In this document: positions 54,127 to 62,087 of the stretch, piece after piece
How the letters are laid out: each line of letters begins with the position of its first letter
How positions within the stretch are numbered: position 1 is the first letter of the stretch
DNA from: Mesorhizobium sp. NBSH29
Lineage (GTDB): Bacteria; Pseudomonadota; Alphaproteobacteria; Rhizobiales; Rhizobiaceae
NCBI RefSeq assembly: GCF_015500055.1
Contig: NZ_CP045492.1
Coordinates: 62,001-126,000, forward strand
Length of the DNA: 64,000 bases
Direction: 5' to 3'
Notes under the pieces: model-generated
Databases searched by the model: none
What the model was told of the DNA's origin: nothing
What the model saw: only the letters and a program-made list of their open reading frames with translations
Program-made: the position numbers and the translations under genes

Positions 54127-54389
54127 ACGAGGCCGACGCGCTGGACATCGTCCAATATGCTATTTGGACCGTACTGACAGCCGCAGGCCCAGCGGTCGCG
54201 GCTGCCATGCTCGTCGGCATCATAATTGCACTCATTCAGGCACTGACCCAAATTCAGGAAATCACGCTTACTTTCGTGCCCAAAATCGTCGCCATCCTAC
54301 TGGTCGTCGCCTTCACCGGGCCGTTCATGGGCGCCCAGATCTCCGCCTTTACCAACGTCATATTCGAGCGGATTGAGACTGGCTTCTAA
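54123..54389 (+). CDS. fliQ: Flagellar export apparatus protein FliQ
   Basis: 88 residues with two membrane helices (about 16-38 and 52-74), including the conserved GPAVAAAMLVGIIIALIQALTQIQEITLTFVPK. FliQ surrounds the FliP/FliR channel. It ends the flgE operon, and a 105-bp space follows before flhA. Confidence 0.96.
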   Translation: MNEADALDIVQYAIWTVLTAAGPAVAAAMLVGIIIALIQALTQIQEITLTFVPKIVAILLVVAFTGPFMGAQISAFTNVIFERIETGF

Positions 54390-54409
54390 CGCTAGCGACC
54401 CGTTCCATA

Positions 54410-54440
54410 TCACCCTCGCACAAGCTTGGATGTTTATCGT
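54410..54440 (+). promoter_or_regulatory. Candidate Rem box and -10 of the flhA operon
   Basis: TCAC, 7 bp, CAAG (within CGCACAAG at 54417-54424), 10 bp, then TATCGT at 54435-54440. The flhA start is 54 bp downstream, the longest leader among the six boxes. TAGCGACC lies just upstream (54393). Confidence 0.6.
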
Positions 54441-54494
54441 CCGCCGAACCGGATAGCGACGAAACGCTTTCCGGCGTGAGAAAGCATTGTGTGA

Positions 54495-56588
54495 ATGGCG
54501 ATTCCAGAAACCCTGACAGCAGGCGTCAATCCTGGCACGCGCCATGGCCGTGATGTGGGGTTTGCAATCGGCATCATCGGCATCCTGTCGGTGTTGTTCC
54601 TTCCCATTCCGCCCTTTCTGATCGACATCGGCCTAGCGTTTTCAATCGCGCTTTCCGTGCTGATCCTGATGGTAGCGCTGTGGATCCAGCGCCCGCTCGA
54701 CTTCTCCTCGTTTCCAACAATCTTGCTGATTGCAACAATGCTGCGGTTGTCGCTTAACATCGCGACAACACGGGTAATTCTCTCGCACGGCAATGAGGGT
54801 ACCACGGCTGCCGGCAATGTTATCGGTGGCTTTGCCAAACTCGTTATGAGTGGCGATTTCGTCATTGGACTCATTGTCTTTTTCATCTTGGTCATCGTTA
54901 ACTTCATCGTCATAACCAAGGGCGCAACGCGGATTGCCGAGGTCGGAGCGCGCTTTACCCTCGACGCCATTCCCGGCAAGCAGATGTCAATCGATGCTGA
55001 CCTTTCAGCCGGTATGATCGACGACAAGCAGGCTCAGCACCGCCGCCGCGAACTGGAAGAAGAAAGCTCTTTCTTCGGTTCCATGGATGGCGCATCCAAA
55101 TTCGTCCGTGGCGATGCCATCGCCGGACTGATGATCACCGCCATCAACATCTTTGGCGGCATCATCATTGGTTATTTCCGCCATGACATGACTATGGGCG
55201 AAGCAGCTGATGTCTTCGTCAAGCTCTCGGTTGGAGATGGTCTGGTCACCCAGATCCCGGCGCTCATCGTTTCACTGGCTGCGGGCCTGCTGGTTTCCAA
55301 AGGCGGCACCCGCGGTTCAGCCGACCAGGCAATATTCGGGCAGCTTGGTGCCTACCCGCGTGCGCTTTATGTAGCAGCACTCCTGCTCGTTGTTCTGGCT
55401 GTAATGCCTGGCCTGCCCTTCTTTCCATTTATGGCGCTCGCAATGATGATGTCGGCAATCGGCTACATCATTCCGATGCGCCAGAACCGTCGCGTCGCGG
55501 AGGCGGTGGAGGCAGAAAAGCAGACGCAGGCTACCAAGGACGAGGAAGAAAAGAACTCGGTCAAATCTTCGCTGCGGACTGCTGAAATCGAACTTCTCAT
55601 CGGCAAACAGCTTTCAGCCCGGCTCATCATAGCGCACCAGGAACTGGCGTTTCGCATGAGCAAGATGCGCAAGAAGTTCGCTACCCAATATGGCTTCGTG
55701 GTTCCGGAAGTGCGCCTTACCGACGATTTCAATATTGGCAGTAAAAGCTATCAGATTAAGGTCCATGGCACCGTAGTTTCCGAGCACCAGATGCGCGTTG
55801 GCGAGGTGATGGTTCTGCTGGGCAGCCGTGACGCGCCCGATATTCCAGGCGAAGAAGTGCGCGAACCAGCATTCGGCATGCGAGCCTATTCCGTACCAGA
55901 GATGTTTGCCGAGGACCTCAAACGCGAACAGTTTACCTATGCTGACAACATGTCAGTGCTGCTCACACACCTGTCCGAGGTGATCCGCAATAACCTGCCG
56001 CAACTTTTGTCTTACAAGGATATGAAGGCGCTTCTCGAACGGCAGGACCCTGAATACCGCAAGCTCGCCGACGAAATCTGCACAACGCATCTTTCGTATC
56101 CCGGCCTGCAGGCAGTGCTGAAACTGTTGCTCGCTGAGCGCGTTTCCATCCGCAATCTCCATTTGATCATCGAAGCAATCGCCGAAATCGCTCCACATAT
56201 CCGGCGCACCGAGCAGATCGTTGAGCATGTGCGCATCCGTATGGCGCAGCAAATTTGCGGTGACCTGTCGGACGGCGGCGTGCTCAAGGTCCTCCGCCTC
56301 GGCAACCGGTGGGACCTCGCCTTCCATCAGAGCCTTAAACGTGATGGCAAAGGTGAAATCCGCGAGTTCGACATTGATCCGCGCCAGCTAGAAGAATTTG
56401 GTCAGGAAGCGGCAAAGGCCATCCGCACGCATCTCGATGCTGGCGAGCGCTTCGTTCTTGTCACCGCACCCGACGCGCGGCCTTATGTGCGCATGATCAT
56501 AGAGCGCCTGTTCCCCACCCTGCCGGTGCTGAGCCATGTGGAAATCGCCAAGGGCGTTGAGATAAGTGTGCTCGGCACCATCTCATGA
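54495..56588 (+). CDS. flhA: Flagellar export gate protein FlhA
   Basis: 697 residues, standard length. The N-terminal half has eight membrane segments, with the FHIPEP-type cytoplasmic loop ([63 protein letters not shown]). The C-terminal cytoplasmic domain starts around residue 345 and forms the nonameric docking ring for export substrates. Although no strong ribosome binding site precedes ATG 54495, homology to the family start supports it. The stop overlaps fliR by 4 bp. Confidence 0.97.
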   Translation: MAIPETLTAGVNPGTRHGRDVGFAIGIIGILSVLFLPIPPFLIDIGLAFSIALSVLILMVALWIQRPLDFSSFPTILLIATMLRLSLNIATTRVILSHGNEGTTAAGNVIGGFAKLVMSGDFVIGLIVFFILVIVNFIVITKGATRIAEVGARFTLDAIPGKQMSIDADLSAGMIDDKQAQHRRRELEEESSFFGSMDGASKFVRGDAIAGLMITAINIFGGIIIGYFRHDMTMGEAADVFVKLSVGDGLVTQIPALIVSLAAGLLVSKGGTRGSADQAIFGQLGAYPRALYVAALLLVVLAVMPGLPFFPFMALAMMMSAIGYIIPMRQNRRVAEAVEAEKQTQATKDEEEKNSVKSSLRTAEIELLIGKQLSARLIIAHQELAFRMSKMRKKFATQYGFVVPEVRLTDDFNIGSKSYQIKVHGTVVSEHQMRVGEVMVLLGSRDAPDIPGEEVREPAFGMRAYSVPEMFAEDLKREQFTYADNMSVLLTHLSEVIRNNLPQLLSYKDMKALLERQDPEYRKLADEICTTHLSYPGLQAVLKLLLAERVSIRNLHLIIEAIAEIAPHIRRTEQIVEHVRIRMAQQICGDLSDGGVLKVLRLGNRWDLAFHQSLKRDGKGEIREFDIDPRQLEEFGQEAAKAIRTHLDAGERFVLVTAPDARPYVRMIIERLFPTLPVLSHVEIAKGVEISVLGTIS

Positions 56589-57337
56589 ATGCCATCGCCG
56601 AAAGCTATGTGCTTGCGGCGTTCATTGCCTTTTGCCGCATCGGCGGCTGCTTCATGCTGATGCCGGGGCTTTCAAGCGTTCGCGTTCCGGTTCAGGTCCG
56701 GCTGTTCATCGCAGTCGCGGCTACTGGTGCGTTGCTTATCCACCTGTGGGACCAGATCCTGCCCTTCGCCAGCAAGCAGCCGGGCATTCTCCTGCCCACA
56801 ATCGTGTCAGAAGTCCTAATTGGTGCAATGATCGGCTTGGTCACACGTATTTATGTTCTGGCGCTACAATTCATAGGCGCAGGCATCGCTATGATGATCG
56901 GCTTTGGCGGAGCGCTGGCGCCGGGTATTGACGACAGCGAACCACAGGCGCCACTCGCCACCATGATATCATTCTCGGCGCTACTGCTCCTGTTCGTCTT
57001 CGACTTCCATCATGAGGTTATCAAGGCTTTGGTCGAATCTTATCAGGTGGCTCCTTTGAACGGCTTCTTTAACGCTCAGGCTGCCTTGGTGGACATTACG
57101 GACACTCTGTCGGAAGCTTTTCTGATGATGCTGCGTCTGGGCAGCCCCTTCATCGCCTACGCCATCCTGGTCAACCTCGCGATCGGCTTCGTCAACAAGC
57201 TGACACCGCAAATTCCGGTCTACTTCATCTCGCTTCCCTTCGTCATCGCTGGTGGGCTCATCTTGCTCTATTTTGCAGCGCCGACCCTACTGAGCCTATT
57301 TGCCGACGGCTTTCTTGCCACCACGTTGGGAAGGTAG
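56585..57337 (+). CDS. fliR: Flagellar export apparatus protein FliR
   Basis: 250 residues with about six membrane segments. Conserved stretches are [42 protein letters not shown] and [26 protein letters not shown]. FliR closes the FliP5-FliQ4-FliR1 channel. It overlaps flhA by 4 bp and is followed 2 bp later by the coiled-coil protein. Confidence 0.96.
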   Translation: MNAIAESYVLAAFIAFCRIGGCFMLMPGLSSVRVPVQVRLFIAVAATGALLIHLWDQILPFASKQPGILLPTIVSEVLIGAMIGLVTRIYVLALQFIGAGIAMMIGFGGALAPGIDDSEPQAPLATMISFSALLLLFVFDFHHEVIKALVESYQVAPLNGFFNAQAALVDITDTLSEAFLMMLRLGSPFIAYAILVNLAIGFVNKLTPQIPVYFISLPFVIAGGLILLYFAAPTLLSLFADGFLATTLGR

Positions 57338-57339
57338 AC

Positions 57340-57729
57340 ATGACAACACGCACCCAACGCCTGAAAAAACTGGTGAAAGTGCAGGAACAGTTGAAGGCCC
57401 TGCATGAAACGCGCCATGCATCGTTTCTGGCCGCAGCCACACGTGCCGAAGCTGAGGCGCGCGACCTTGCCGAGCGATCGGATTCGGAGGGCTCTTTGGC
57501 CAGCCTGTTTCCCGAGCTTTATACCCGAAAAATCTCCGAAGCCCTGAACCGCCAACAAGCCGAGCTCGCCAGCGCGCGCGCGGAGGCTGGGCGCGTGGCA
57601 ACGGCGACCGCGCGCACAAAAATGGTGGAGCGCGCATGGCGAGAAGTTCGCCGAAGCGACGAACGCGACCGCGCCGAGCTGGAGCGTCTGGAGCTTGTCC
57701 AGCGCAAATCCATGAAGAATCCCACGTAA
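57340..57729 (+). CDS. Coiled-coil protein, FliJ-like candidate
   Basis: 129 residues, almost entirely helical with charged heptads (KLVKVQEQLKALHETRHASFLAAATRAEAEARDLAE and NRQQAELASARAEAGRVATATARTKMVERAWREVRR). The length, coiled coil and position within an export-apparatus operon fit a FliJ-type ATPase stalk. FliJ sequences are so diverse that this remains a structural guess. No signal peptide or membrane segment. It starts 2 bp after fliR. Confidence 0.6.
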   Translation: MTTRTQRLKKLVKVQEQLKALHETRHASFLAAATRAEAEARDLAERSDSEGSLASLFPELYTRKISEALNRQQAELASARAEAGRVATATARTKMVERAWREVRRSDERDRAELERLELVQRKSMKNPT

Positions 57730-57782
57730 GGCTGCCGCAAGATTGATCGGCAATAATCCGCCGAGACCAAGAAAGGGCTTCC

Positions 57783-58322
57783 GTGGCAATTTCCCCACCC
57801 AGCGATATCGTGCTTGATGTTGCCCGAGCGGCAGCACCTGCCAGCATCGAGGAAGCGCGTGCCGCACTGCTACGGCGCGGTGGAGCACCGTATTCATCGG
57901 CTTCGGCGTCCTTCGACGCCGGCAATATGCGCGGTACCTCAGGCAACGCAAACGCGGCCGTTCCCAAAACCTTCGTCAAGTTCGAAGCCATGGTGCTGCA
58001 AACATTCGTTCAGGAAATGTTGCCAAAACAAACCGAGGCAGTTTACGGCAAAGGTATGGCTGGTGATATGTGGCAATCCTTGCTTGCCCAGCAGCTAGGC
58101 GATGTCATTGCCGAACGTGGTGGCATCGGTATCGCCAAAAGCCTCCTCAAAGACCACTACCGGAATGGCGAGATGACAGTCGCTCTCAGCGACATCTCAT
58201 CCGGACCGCAAAAGGCCGAAAGCGACCGCCAGAATATGCTCTCGACGGCACTTGTTCAGGAAATGCAACGCAAACTCGCCGCCTCACTCGCCGAGGATGC
58301 ATCAGCCAGCATGAAGAAATAG
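57783..58322 (+). CDS. Rod-binding protein, FlgJ N-terminal-like
   Basis: 179 residues from GTG 57783. The central part is the rod-binding domain: KTFVKFEAMVLQTFVQEMLPKQTEAVYGKGMAGDMWQSLLAQQLGDVIAERGGIGIAKSLL. No muramidase domain is attached, which is usual in alphaproteobacteria; the transglycosylase at 47560 may serve instead. The protein should cap the growing rod. It starts 53 bp after the coiled-coil gene. Confidence 0.87.
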   Translation: MAISPPSDIVLDVARAAAPASIEEARAALLRRGGAPYSSASASFDAGNMRGTSGNANAAVPKTFVKFEAMVLQTFVQEMLPKQTEAVYGKGMAGDMWQSLLAQQLGDVIAERGGIGIAKSLLKDHYRNGEMTVALSDISSGPQKAESDRQNMLSTALVQEMQRKLAASLAEDASASMKK

Positions 58323-58329
58323 GCATTCC

Positions 58330-58752
58330 ATGTCAGATTATTCGCTTTCCACGCTGCAAAACGCACCGGCGCGCGCACCGGTCGACGCCGCCTTGGTTCA
58401 GTTTCGTCCAGCTTCGCTCTCCTCGATCATCGGGCGCATCGAGGAGGCTGTCGACGACGAAACGGCGTCCATCAACACAGATGTGAATTTTGACGTAAAA
58501 GCGTCAAACGCCCGCAAGAGCCGATACCTCTACGAACTCACCCGCGCCATGAAGGGGTTCGGCGATGCATCCGATCTTGCCGTTCACCGCGATGGCATCA
58601 TCCGCCTGCATGACAAGCTAGCAGCCAACGAAGCCGCTATCAAAGCGCATTTGAGCGCCGTCGGCGAAGTTGCAGCCCTGCTGCAAGACGCGATCCGCGC
58701 CTCGGAAACTGACGGTACCTACTCCGCCGGACAATTCGGCGGTGCCGGATGA
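58330..58752 (+). CDS. FlgN-like flagellar chaperone candidate
   Basis: 140 residues, soluble and mostly helical, with RIEEAVDDETASINTDVNFDVKASNARKSRYLYELTRAMKGF in the middle and LHDKLAANEAAIKAHLSAVGEVAALLQDAIRA at the end. This resembles rhizobial proteins annotated as FlgN, the export chaperone for FlgK and FlgL. Position 8 bp after the rod-binding protein supports an assembly role. Similarity is moderate at best. Confidence 0.6.
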   Translation: MSDYSLSTLQNAPARAPVDAALVQFRPASLSSIIGRIEEAVDDETASINTDVNFDVKASNARKSRYLYELTRAMKGFGDASDLAVHRDGIIRLHDKLAANEAAIKAHLSAVGEVAALLQDAIRASETDGTYSAGQFGGAG

Positions 58753-59285
58753 TAAAATTCCTCGTCGCGGCGATCTGGATTTGCGCCGTCACCATCGGCG
58801 CTATGGTCTATTCGTTTCAGTCGTCTGCAGCCAGACCCGAGGCAGGAGCCGAGGCAGGCGTCGAGCCGGCCTATTTTGGCGGCCTCGATTACGTAAAGAC
58901 CGATGTCATTTCGGTCCCCGTGGTCAAGGACAACGCCATCAACGGCTATTTCATCGCTCGGCTCGTCTACACGGTCGATCCAGAAAAGATGAAAAAACTG
59001 TCGATCCCCGCACAGTCACTCATCGTCGACGAGGTCTACACCTATCTTTTCTCGCATCCGGGAATCGATTTTTCTGCCGCCGACATGCTCGACATGGATG
59101 TCTTCAAGACGGGCATCAAGGACAGCTTGAACAAACGCGTTGGCGACACCTTGGTACATGAAGTGATTGTGGAACAACTGGACTACCTGTCCAAAGCCGA
59201 CATCCGCGATAATACCGAGCGCCAGCAGAAGGCTGCTGACAACGCCCGCAGTACCGGTCCGCTACCCGCCAAAAAAGCACACTGA
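58749..59285 (+). CDS. Single-pass membrane protein at the end of the flagellar cluster
   Basis: 178 residues. One N-terminal helix (about 4-23, LVAAIWICAVTIGAMVYSF) anchors an otherwise periplasmic protein with a FliL-reminiscent body: VISVPVVKDNAINGYFIARLVYTVDPEKMKKLSIPAQSLIVDEVYTYLFSHPGIDFSAADMLDMDVFKTGIKDSLNKRVGDTLVHEVIVEQLDYLSK. The inhibited stomatin-like layout (exported strand pair, then a helix, then a terminal strand) suggests a FliL-like role, but no family name is certain. It overlaps the upstream gene by 4 bp. Confidence 0.7.
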   Translation: MIKFLVAAIWICAVTIGAMVYSFQSSAARPEAGAEAGVEPAYFGGLDYVKTDVISVPVVKDNAINGYFIARLVYTVDPEKMKKLSIPAQSLIVDEVYTYLFSHPGIDFSAADMLDMDVFKTGIKDSLNKRVGDTLVHEVIVEQLDYLSKADIRDNTERQQKAADNARSTGPLPAKKAH

Positions 59286-59298
59286 GCTTCAAATCACG

Positions 59299-59314
59299 TT
59301 GACGTAAACGTAAA
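59299..59314. promoter_or_regulatory. LiuR-type palindrome upstream of the SCP2 gene
   Basis: TTGACGTAAACGTAAA, an imperfect palindrome (one mismatch) of the form TTTACGT-N2-ACGTAAA. This matches the operator I recall for LiuR, a MerR-family regulator of branched-chain amino-acid and lipid catabolism in proteobacteria. It also provides a TTGACG -35 with TTATGG 17 bp downstream, so the site overlaps a promoter. Confidence 0.5.
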
Positions 59315-59421
59315 TCGTCCCTTATGGTTTGGGGAACCGCCTGGTCGTGAATTCGGCTTGGCTGGGGTTCCCACCAACGCGGCTTTTGAGGCCCGCTCAC
59401 CATCAGCGAACGAGGTATATC

Positions 59422-59703
59422 ATGTCTATTCAGGACATCGCCAACCAGATGAAGGCGAAAGTAGAAGCTTCCGGTTTCGAAAGATCCGTTAAATTCGATA
59501 CCGGCCCAGATGGCGTTATCGTCATTGATGGCACGACGATTTCAACCACAGAAGCGCCGACCGACTGCACGGTGAAACTGTCTATGGACGATTTCGAATC
59601 CTTGCTCGCCGGCGATTTGAACCCGACAATGGCTTTCATGAGCGGCAAGATCAAAGTTGAGGGCGACATGAGCGTTGCAATGTCGCTGAGCAAACTCGTC
59701 TGA
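59422..59703 (+). CDS. SCP2-like sterol/lipid carrier domain protein
   Basis: 93 residues from ATG 59422; the longer frame from 59329 adds unrelated residues. The stand-alone SCP-2 pattern is clear: FDTGPDGVIVIDG, TDCTVKLSMDDFESLLAGDLNPTMAFMSGKIKVEGDMSVAMSLSKL. Such proteins bind acyl-CoA or sterol-like lipids. A GAGG lies upstream. The leader contains the LiuR-type palindrome, which would link the gene to fatty-acid or branched-chain amino-acid breakdown. It is not part of the flagellar operon. Confidence 0.9.
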   Translation: MSIQDIANQMKAKVEASGFERSVKFDTGPDGVIVIDGTTISTTEAPTDCTVKLSMDDFESLLAGDLNPTMAFMSGKIKVEGDMSVAMSLSKLV

Positions 59704-59724
59704 TCAGATCTTGAGTAAGAAAAA

Positions 59725-59752
59725 GCCCGGCAGAAATGCCGGGCCTTTTTTT
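59725..59752. terminator. Bidirectional terminator between SCP2 and the convergent GNAT gene
   Basis: GCCCGGCA (59725-59732), GAAA loop, TGCCGGGC (59737-59744), preceded by A-rich and followed by seven T. The A/T flanks on both sides let it end both convergent transcripts. It touches the last codons of the GNAT gene (59751). Confidence 0.9.
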
Positions 59753-60320
59753 AAACAGCCACAGAAGACTGGGAAAATTTGCACTTGCGACCAGAAGCTT
59801 TAAGCGTACCGCAAGCCCCGTCCAAGGATTGTGTCACCAACTCCAAGGCAAGCAGCCGGTGCCGTTCATAGGGTCCTGGCATCGCCAAAGCCGCGGTCTT
59901 CTCCGATGAAAATCCAAACCGCGCATAATAAGGCTCATCACCAACCAGAATGATGGACCCGTGCCCAAGCTCAGTTGCAGCTTCAATCGCGCGCTGCATC
60001 AAAAGGCTCCCGATCCCTGCCCCCTTCAGCGACGGATCGACAGCCAACGGCCCAAGCAGCAAAGCGTGCGTGCCGCTTTCACTCAGGCGCACATCCCACA
60101 GACGAACGGTGCCGACCAAAGACCCGTCCGCATCATGTGCGGCAAAGGCCAGTCCCGCTGAAGGCAAACGGCCACGGCGCAGCTTCTCCGAAGACTTACG
60201 GCGGCGCTTTGGGCCCATAGCCCTGTCGAGCAGCGCTTCGCGCGCAGCAATGTCAGCCGGCAATTCGCAGGCAATGGTAATTTGCGGCTCAAAGGCCGGC
60301 TGAAAATAAGCGCGTTCCAT
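59751..60320 (-). CDS. GNAT family N-acetyltransferase
   Basis: 189 residues from ATG 60320 with GAAGG 10 nt upstream; a longer frame to 60377 is less likely. The acetyl-CoA loop is VDPSLKGAGIGSLLMQRAIEAA, preceded by GTHALLLGPLAV and followed by GDEPYYARFGF. This is the YhbS-like group of predicted acetyltransferases. It lies downstream of the decarboxylase gene on the same strand, 87 bp away. The substrate is unknown; a link to polyamine acetylation is possible from the neighbour but not shown by sequence. Confidence 0.87.
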   Translation of the reverse strand: MERAYFQPAFEPQITIACELPADIAAREALLDRAMGPKRRRKSSEKLRRGRLPSAGLAFAAHDADGSLVGTVRLWDVRLSESGTHALLLGPLAVDPSLKGAGIGSLLMQRAIEAATELGHGSIILVGDEPYYARFGFSSEKTAALAMPGPYERHRLLALELVTQSLDGACGTLKASGRKCKFSQSSVAV

Positions 60321-60391
60321 GATGCGCGATCCTTCACGTGCAGAATTGGTCCACAGGCGAGCCCAAGGCCAACGCACACGCTGGCTTGGGG

Positions 60392-60416
60392 GTGATCTGA
60401 CCTAAAGTCAGATCAC
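60392..60416 (-). terminator. Perfect hairpin at the end of the decarboxylase gene
   Basis: GTGATCTGAC and GTCAGATCAC form a 10-bp perfect stem with a 5-base loop that includes the stop codon of the decarboxylase. No T-tract follows in the minus direction, so it may be a stability hairpin or attenuated terminator rather than a classical one. Confidence 0.5.
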
Positions 60417-61541
60417 GTAGGATCGGAGCGGTTCAAACCCGTTAAACGCAACCGCCGAATAGGTCGTGGTGTAGGCACCCGTGCCTTCGATCAGCACATC
60501 ATCACCAATCGTCAGTGATAAAGGCAGCGGATACGGCGTCTTCTCATACATTACATCAGCAGAGTCACAGGTCGGCCCCGCAAGCACGCAAGGTGCTGTC
60601 TCGGAACCATCATGAATGGTCGTGATCGGATAGCGGATTGCCTCATCCATCGTCTCGGCCAAGCCGCCAAACTTGCCAATGTCGAGGAAGACCCAGCGCA
60701 CATTGTCATTGTCGGACTTCTTGGAAATCAACACGACCTCCGACTTGATGACACCAGCATTGCCAACCATGCCACGACCTGGCTCAATGATGGTTTCTGG
60801 CAAACGATTTCCGAAATGCTTGCGCAACGACGAGAAAATCGCCTGACCATAGGCCTGTGCAGCTGGAACATCTTTCAGATAGCGCGTTGGAAAACCACCG
60901 CCCATATTGACCATTTTCAGCACAATGCCTTCATTCGCCAATGTCGCGAACACGGTCTGCGCATCGCCCAGCGCACGATCCCACGCGGTCAGATCGGTCT
61001 GCTGCGAGCCAACATGGAACGACACGCCATAAGCGTCGAGGCCAAGAACCTTTGCACGACGAAGCACATCAACTGCCATCTCTGGCACGCAACCAAATTT
61101 GCGCGACAAAGGCCATTCAGCGCCCTCACCATCGGTCAGAACGCGGCAGAACACCCGTGCCTCAGGTGCGACACGCGCGATCTTCTCGACCTCTTCAACG
61201 CAATCAACTGCAAACAGACGAATGCCAAGCTCGTAGGCGCGCTCAATGTCGCGTTCCTTCTTGATCGTGTTGCCGAAGGAGATGCGCTCTGCTGGCGCAC
61301 CAGCATCCATCGCCATTTCGATTTCGGCAACCGAAGCAGTGTCAAAGGAAGAGCCCATGGAAGCAAGCAAACGCAAGATCTCCGGCGCAGGATTGGCCTT
61401 CACGGCATAAAAGATTTTCGAATCCGGCAAAGCCTTTTCGAATGCACAGAAATTATCGCGCACGACATCAAGGTCAACAACCAGGCAAGGGCCGGCTGGA
61501 CGACGGGTGGCGAGGAAATCAAGAACGCGCTGTGTTGCCAT
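60408..61541 (-). CDS. Ornithine/lysine decarboxylase, alanine-racemase-fold (group IV)
   Basis: 377 residues from ATG 61541, with GGAGA just upstream; a longer frame to 61628 lacks homology. The PLP lysine is Lys48 in IFYAVKANP. The fold's other landmarks are His176 in HVGSQ, GGGFPTRY at 214-221, Glu253-Pro-Gly-Arg and the catalytic Cys325-Asp326 in GPTCDSADV. The family decarboxylates ornithine to putrescine, and many alphaproteobacterial members also accept lysine. It has a long leader with features of regulation by RNA. Putrescine biosynthesis is near universal in the order. Confidence 0.95.
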   Translation of the reverse strand: MATQRVLDFLATRRPAGPCLVVDLDVVRDNFCAFEKALPDSKIFYAVKANPAPEILRLLASMGSSFDTASVAEIEMAMDAGAPAERISFGNTIKKERDIERAYELGIRLFAVDCVEEVEKIARVAPEARVFCRVLTDGEGAEWPLSRKFGCVPEMAVDVLRRAKVLGLDAYGVSFHVGSQQTDLTAWDRALGDAQTVFATLANEGIVLKMVNMGGGFPTRYLKDVPAAQAYGQAIFSSLRKHFGNRLPETIIEPGRGMVGNAGVIKSEVVLISKKSDNDNVRWVFLDIGKFGGLAETMDEAIRYPITTIHDGSETAPCVLAGPTCDSADVMYEKTPYPLPLSLTIGDDVLIEGTGAYTTTYSAVAFNGFEPLRSYVI

Positions 61542-62016
61542 CGGTTTCTCCATAGCGCACCGCTTTCGCGAACACGCAAAATCAAGCTGCGGCACGGCAG
61601 TCTCGCCGTGTTGATCCGCGGTGGACAAAGGCGTGATCGCTTTTCCTGAAGCCAGCCGGTGGAGGGTCTGGAATCATGAACGCGTTTCGCGCGGCGGTGA
61701 ACCTAGGCCTGCCCGGCTTCGGTTCGCTTTGTCTGCCATGGCTTGGATTGGGAGAACCCGTTCCGCACTGCCGGCAATGATGGTGTGCCTCTTCAGTAAC
61801 CCCGGCTTTTGGACAGCCGGCAGAGAACCAGAAAGGCCCGCACCGTCGTTGCTTCAAGATGTCCTCGATTTTGCGGTTGGGCCGCGAAACCGACTGGAGG
61901 GGTTAGCTCCAGTTACCTTACCGATTTATCTCACCATTTTGAGGATCGGCGGACACCCACAGGCACGTGCGACTTTGGGCAAGGCGTACATAGGGGCGAC
62001 TTGCGTCACAATCAAT
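61542..62016 (-). ncRNA. Long structured leader of the decarboxylase gene (candidate speF motif) with promoter
   Basis: 475 bp with no convincing protein gene. On the minus strand a good promoter is visible: TTGATT (62015-62010), 17 bp, TATGTA (61992-61987). The transcript would then have a leader of about 440 nt. It contains a CTGGAG/CTCCAG hairpin (61912-61894) and further GC-rich inverted segments such as GCCGG repeats around 61800-61830. The Rfam speF motif is known upstream of this class of decarboxylase in alphaproteobacteria, so this is where it should lie. I cannot confirm the consensus by eye. Confidence 0.5.
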
Positions 62017-62087
62017 AAAAATCGAAGGGATGGTTGAAAATAATATGCCATCGAACAATGGTGATGGACTGTATCCGGATCTTGAAC

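Noticed and set aside
57736-57772. Possible seventh Rem box before the rod-binding protein
   Set aside because: GCCGCAAG is followed after 10 bp by AATAAT rather than TANNNT, and the upstream half-site is missing.
58492-58513. TTTGACG / CGTCAAA palindrome resembling the LiuR site
   Set aside because: It lies within the FlgN-like coding sequence, with wrong spacing, and has no promoter nearby.
60612-61649. 345-residue open frame on the plus strand
   Set aside because: Antisense to the decarboxylase, whose catalytic residues are all intact on the minus strand.
61621-62037. 138-residue frame in the decarboxylase leader
   Set aside because: No homology pattern, unusual composition, and it runs against the predicted leader RNA and promoter.
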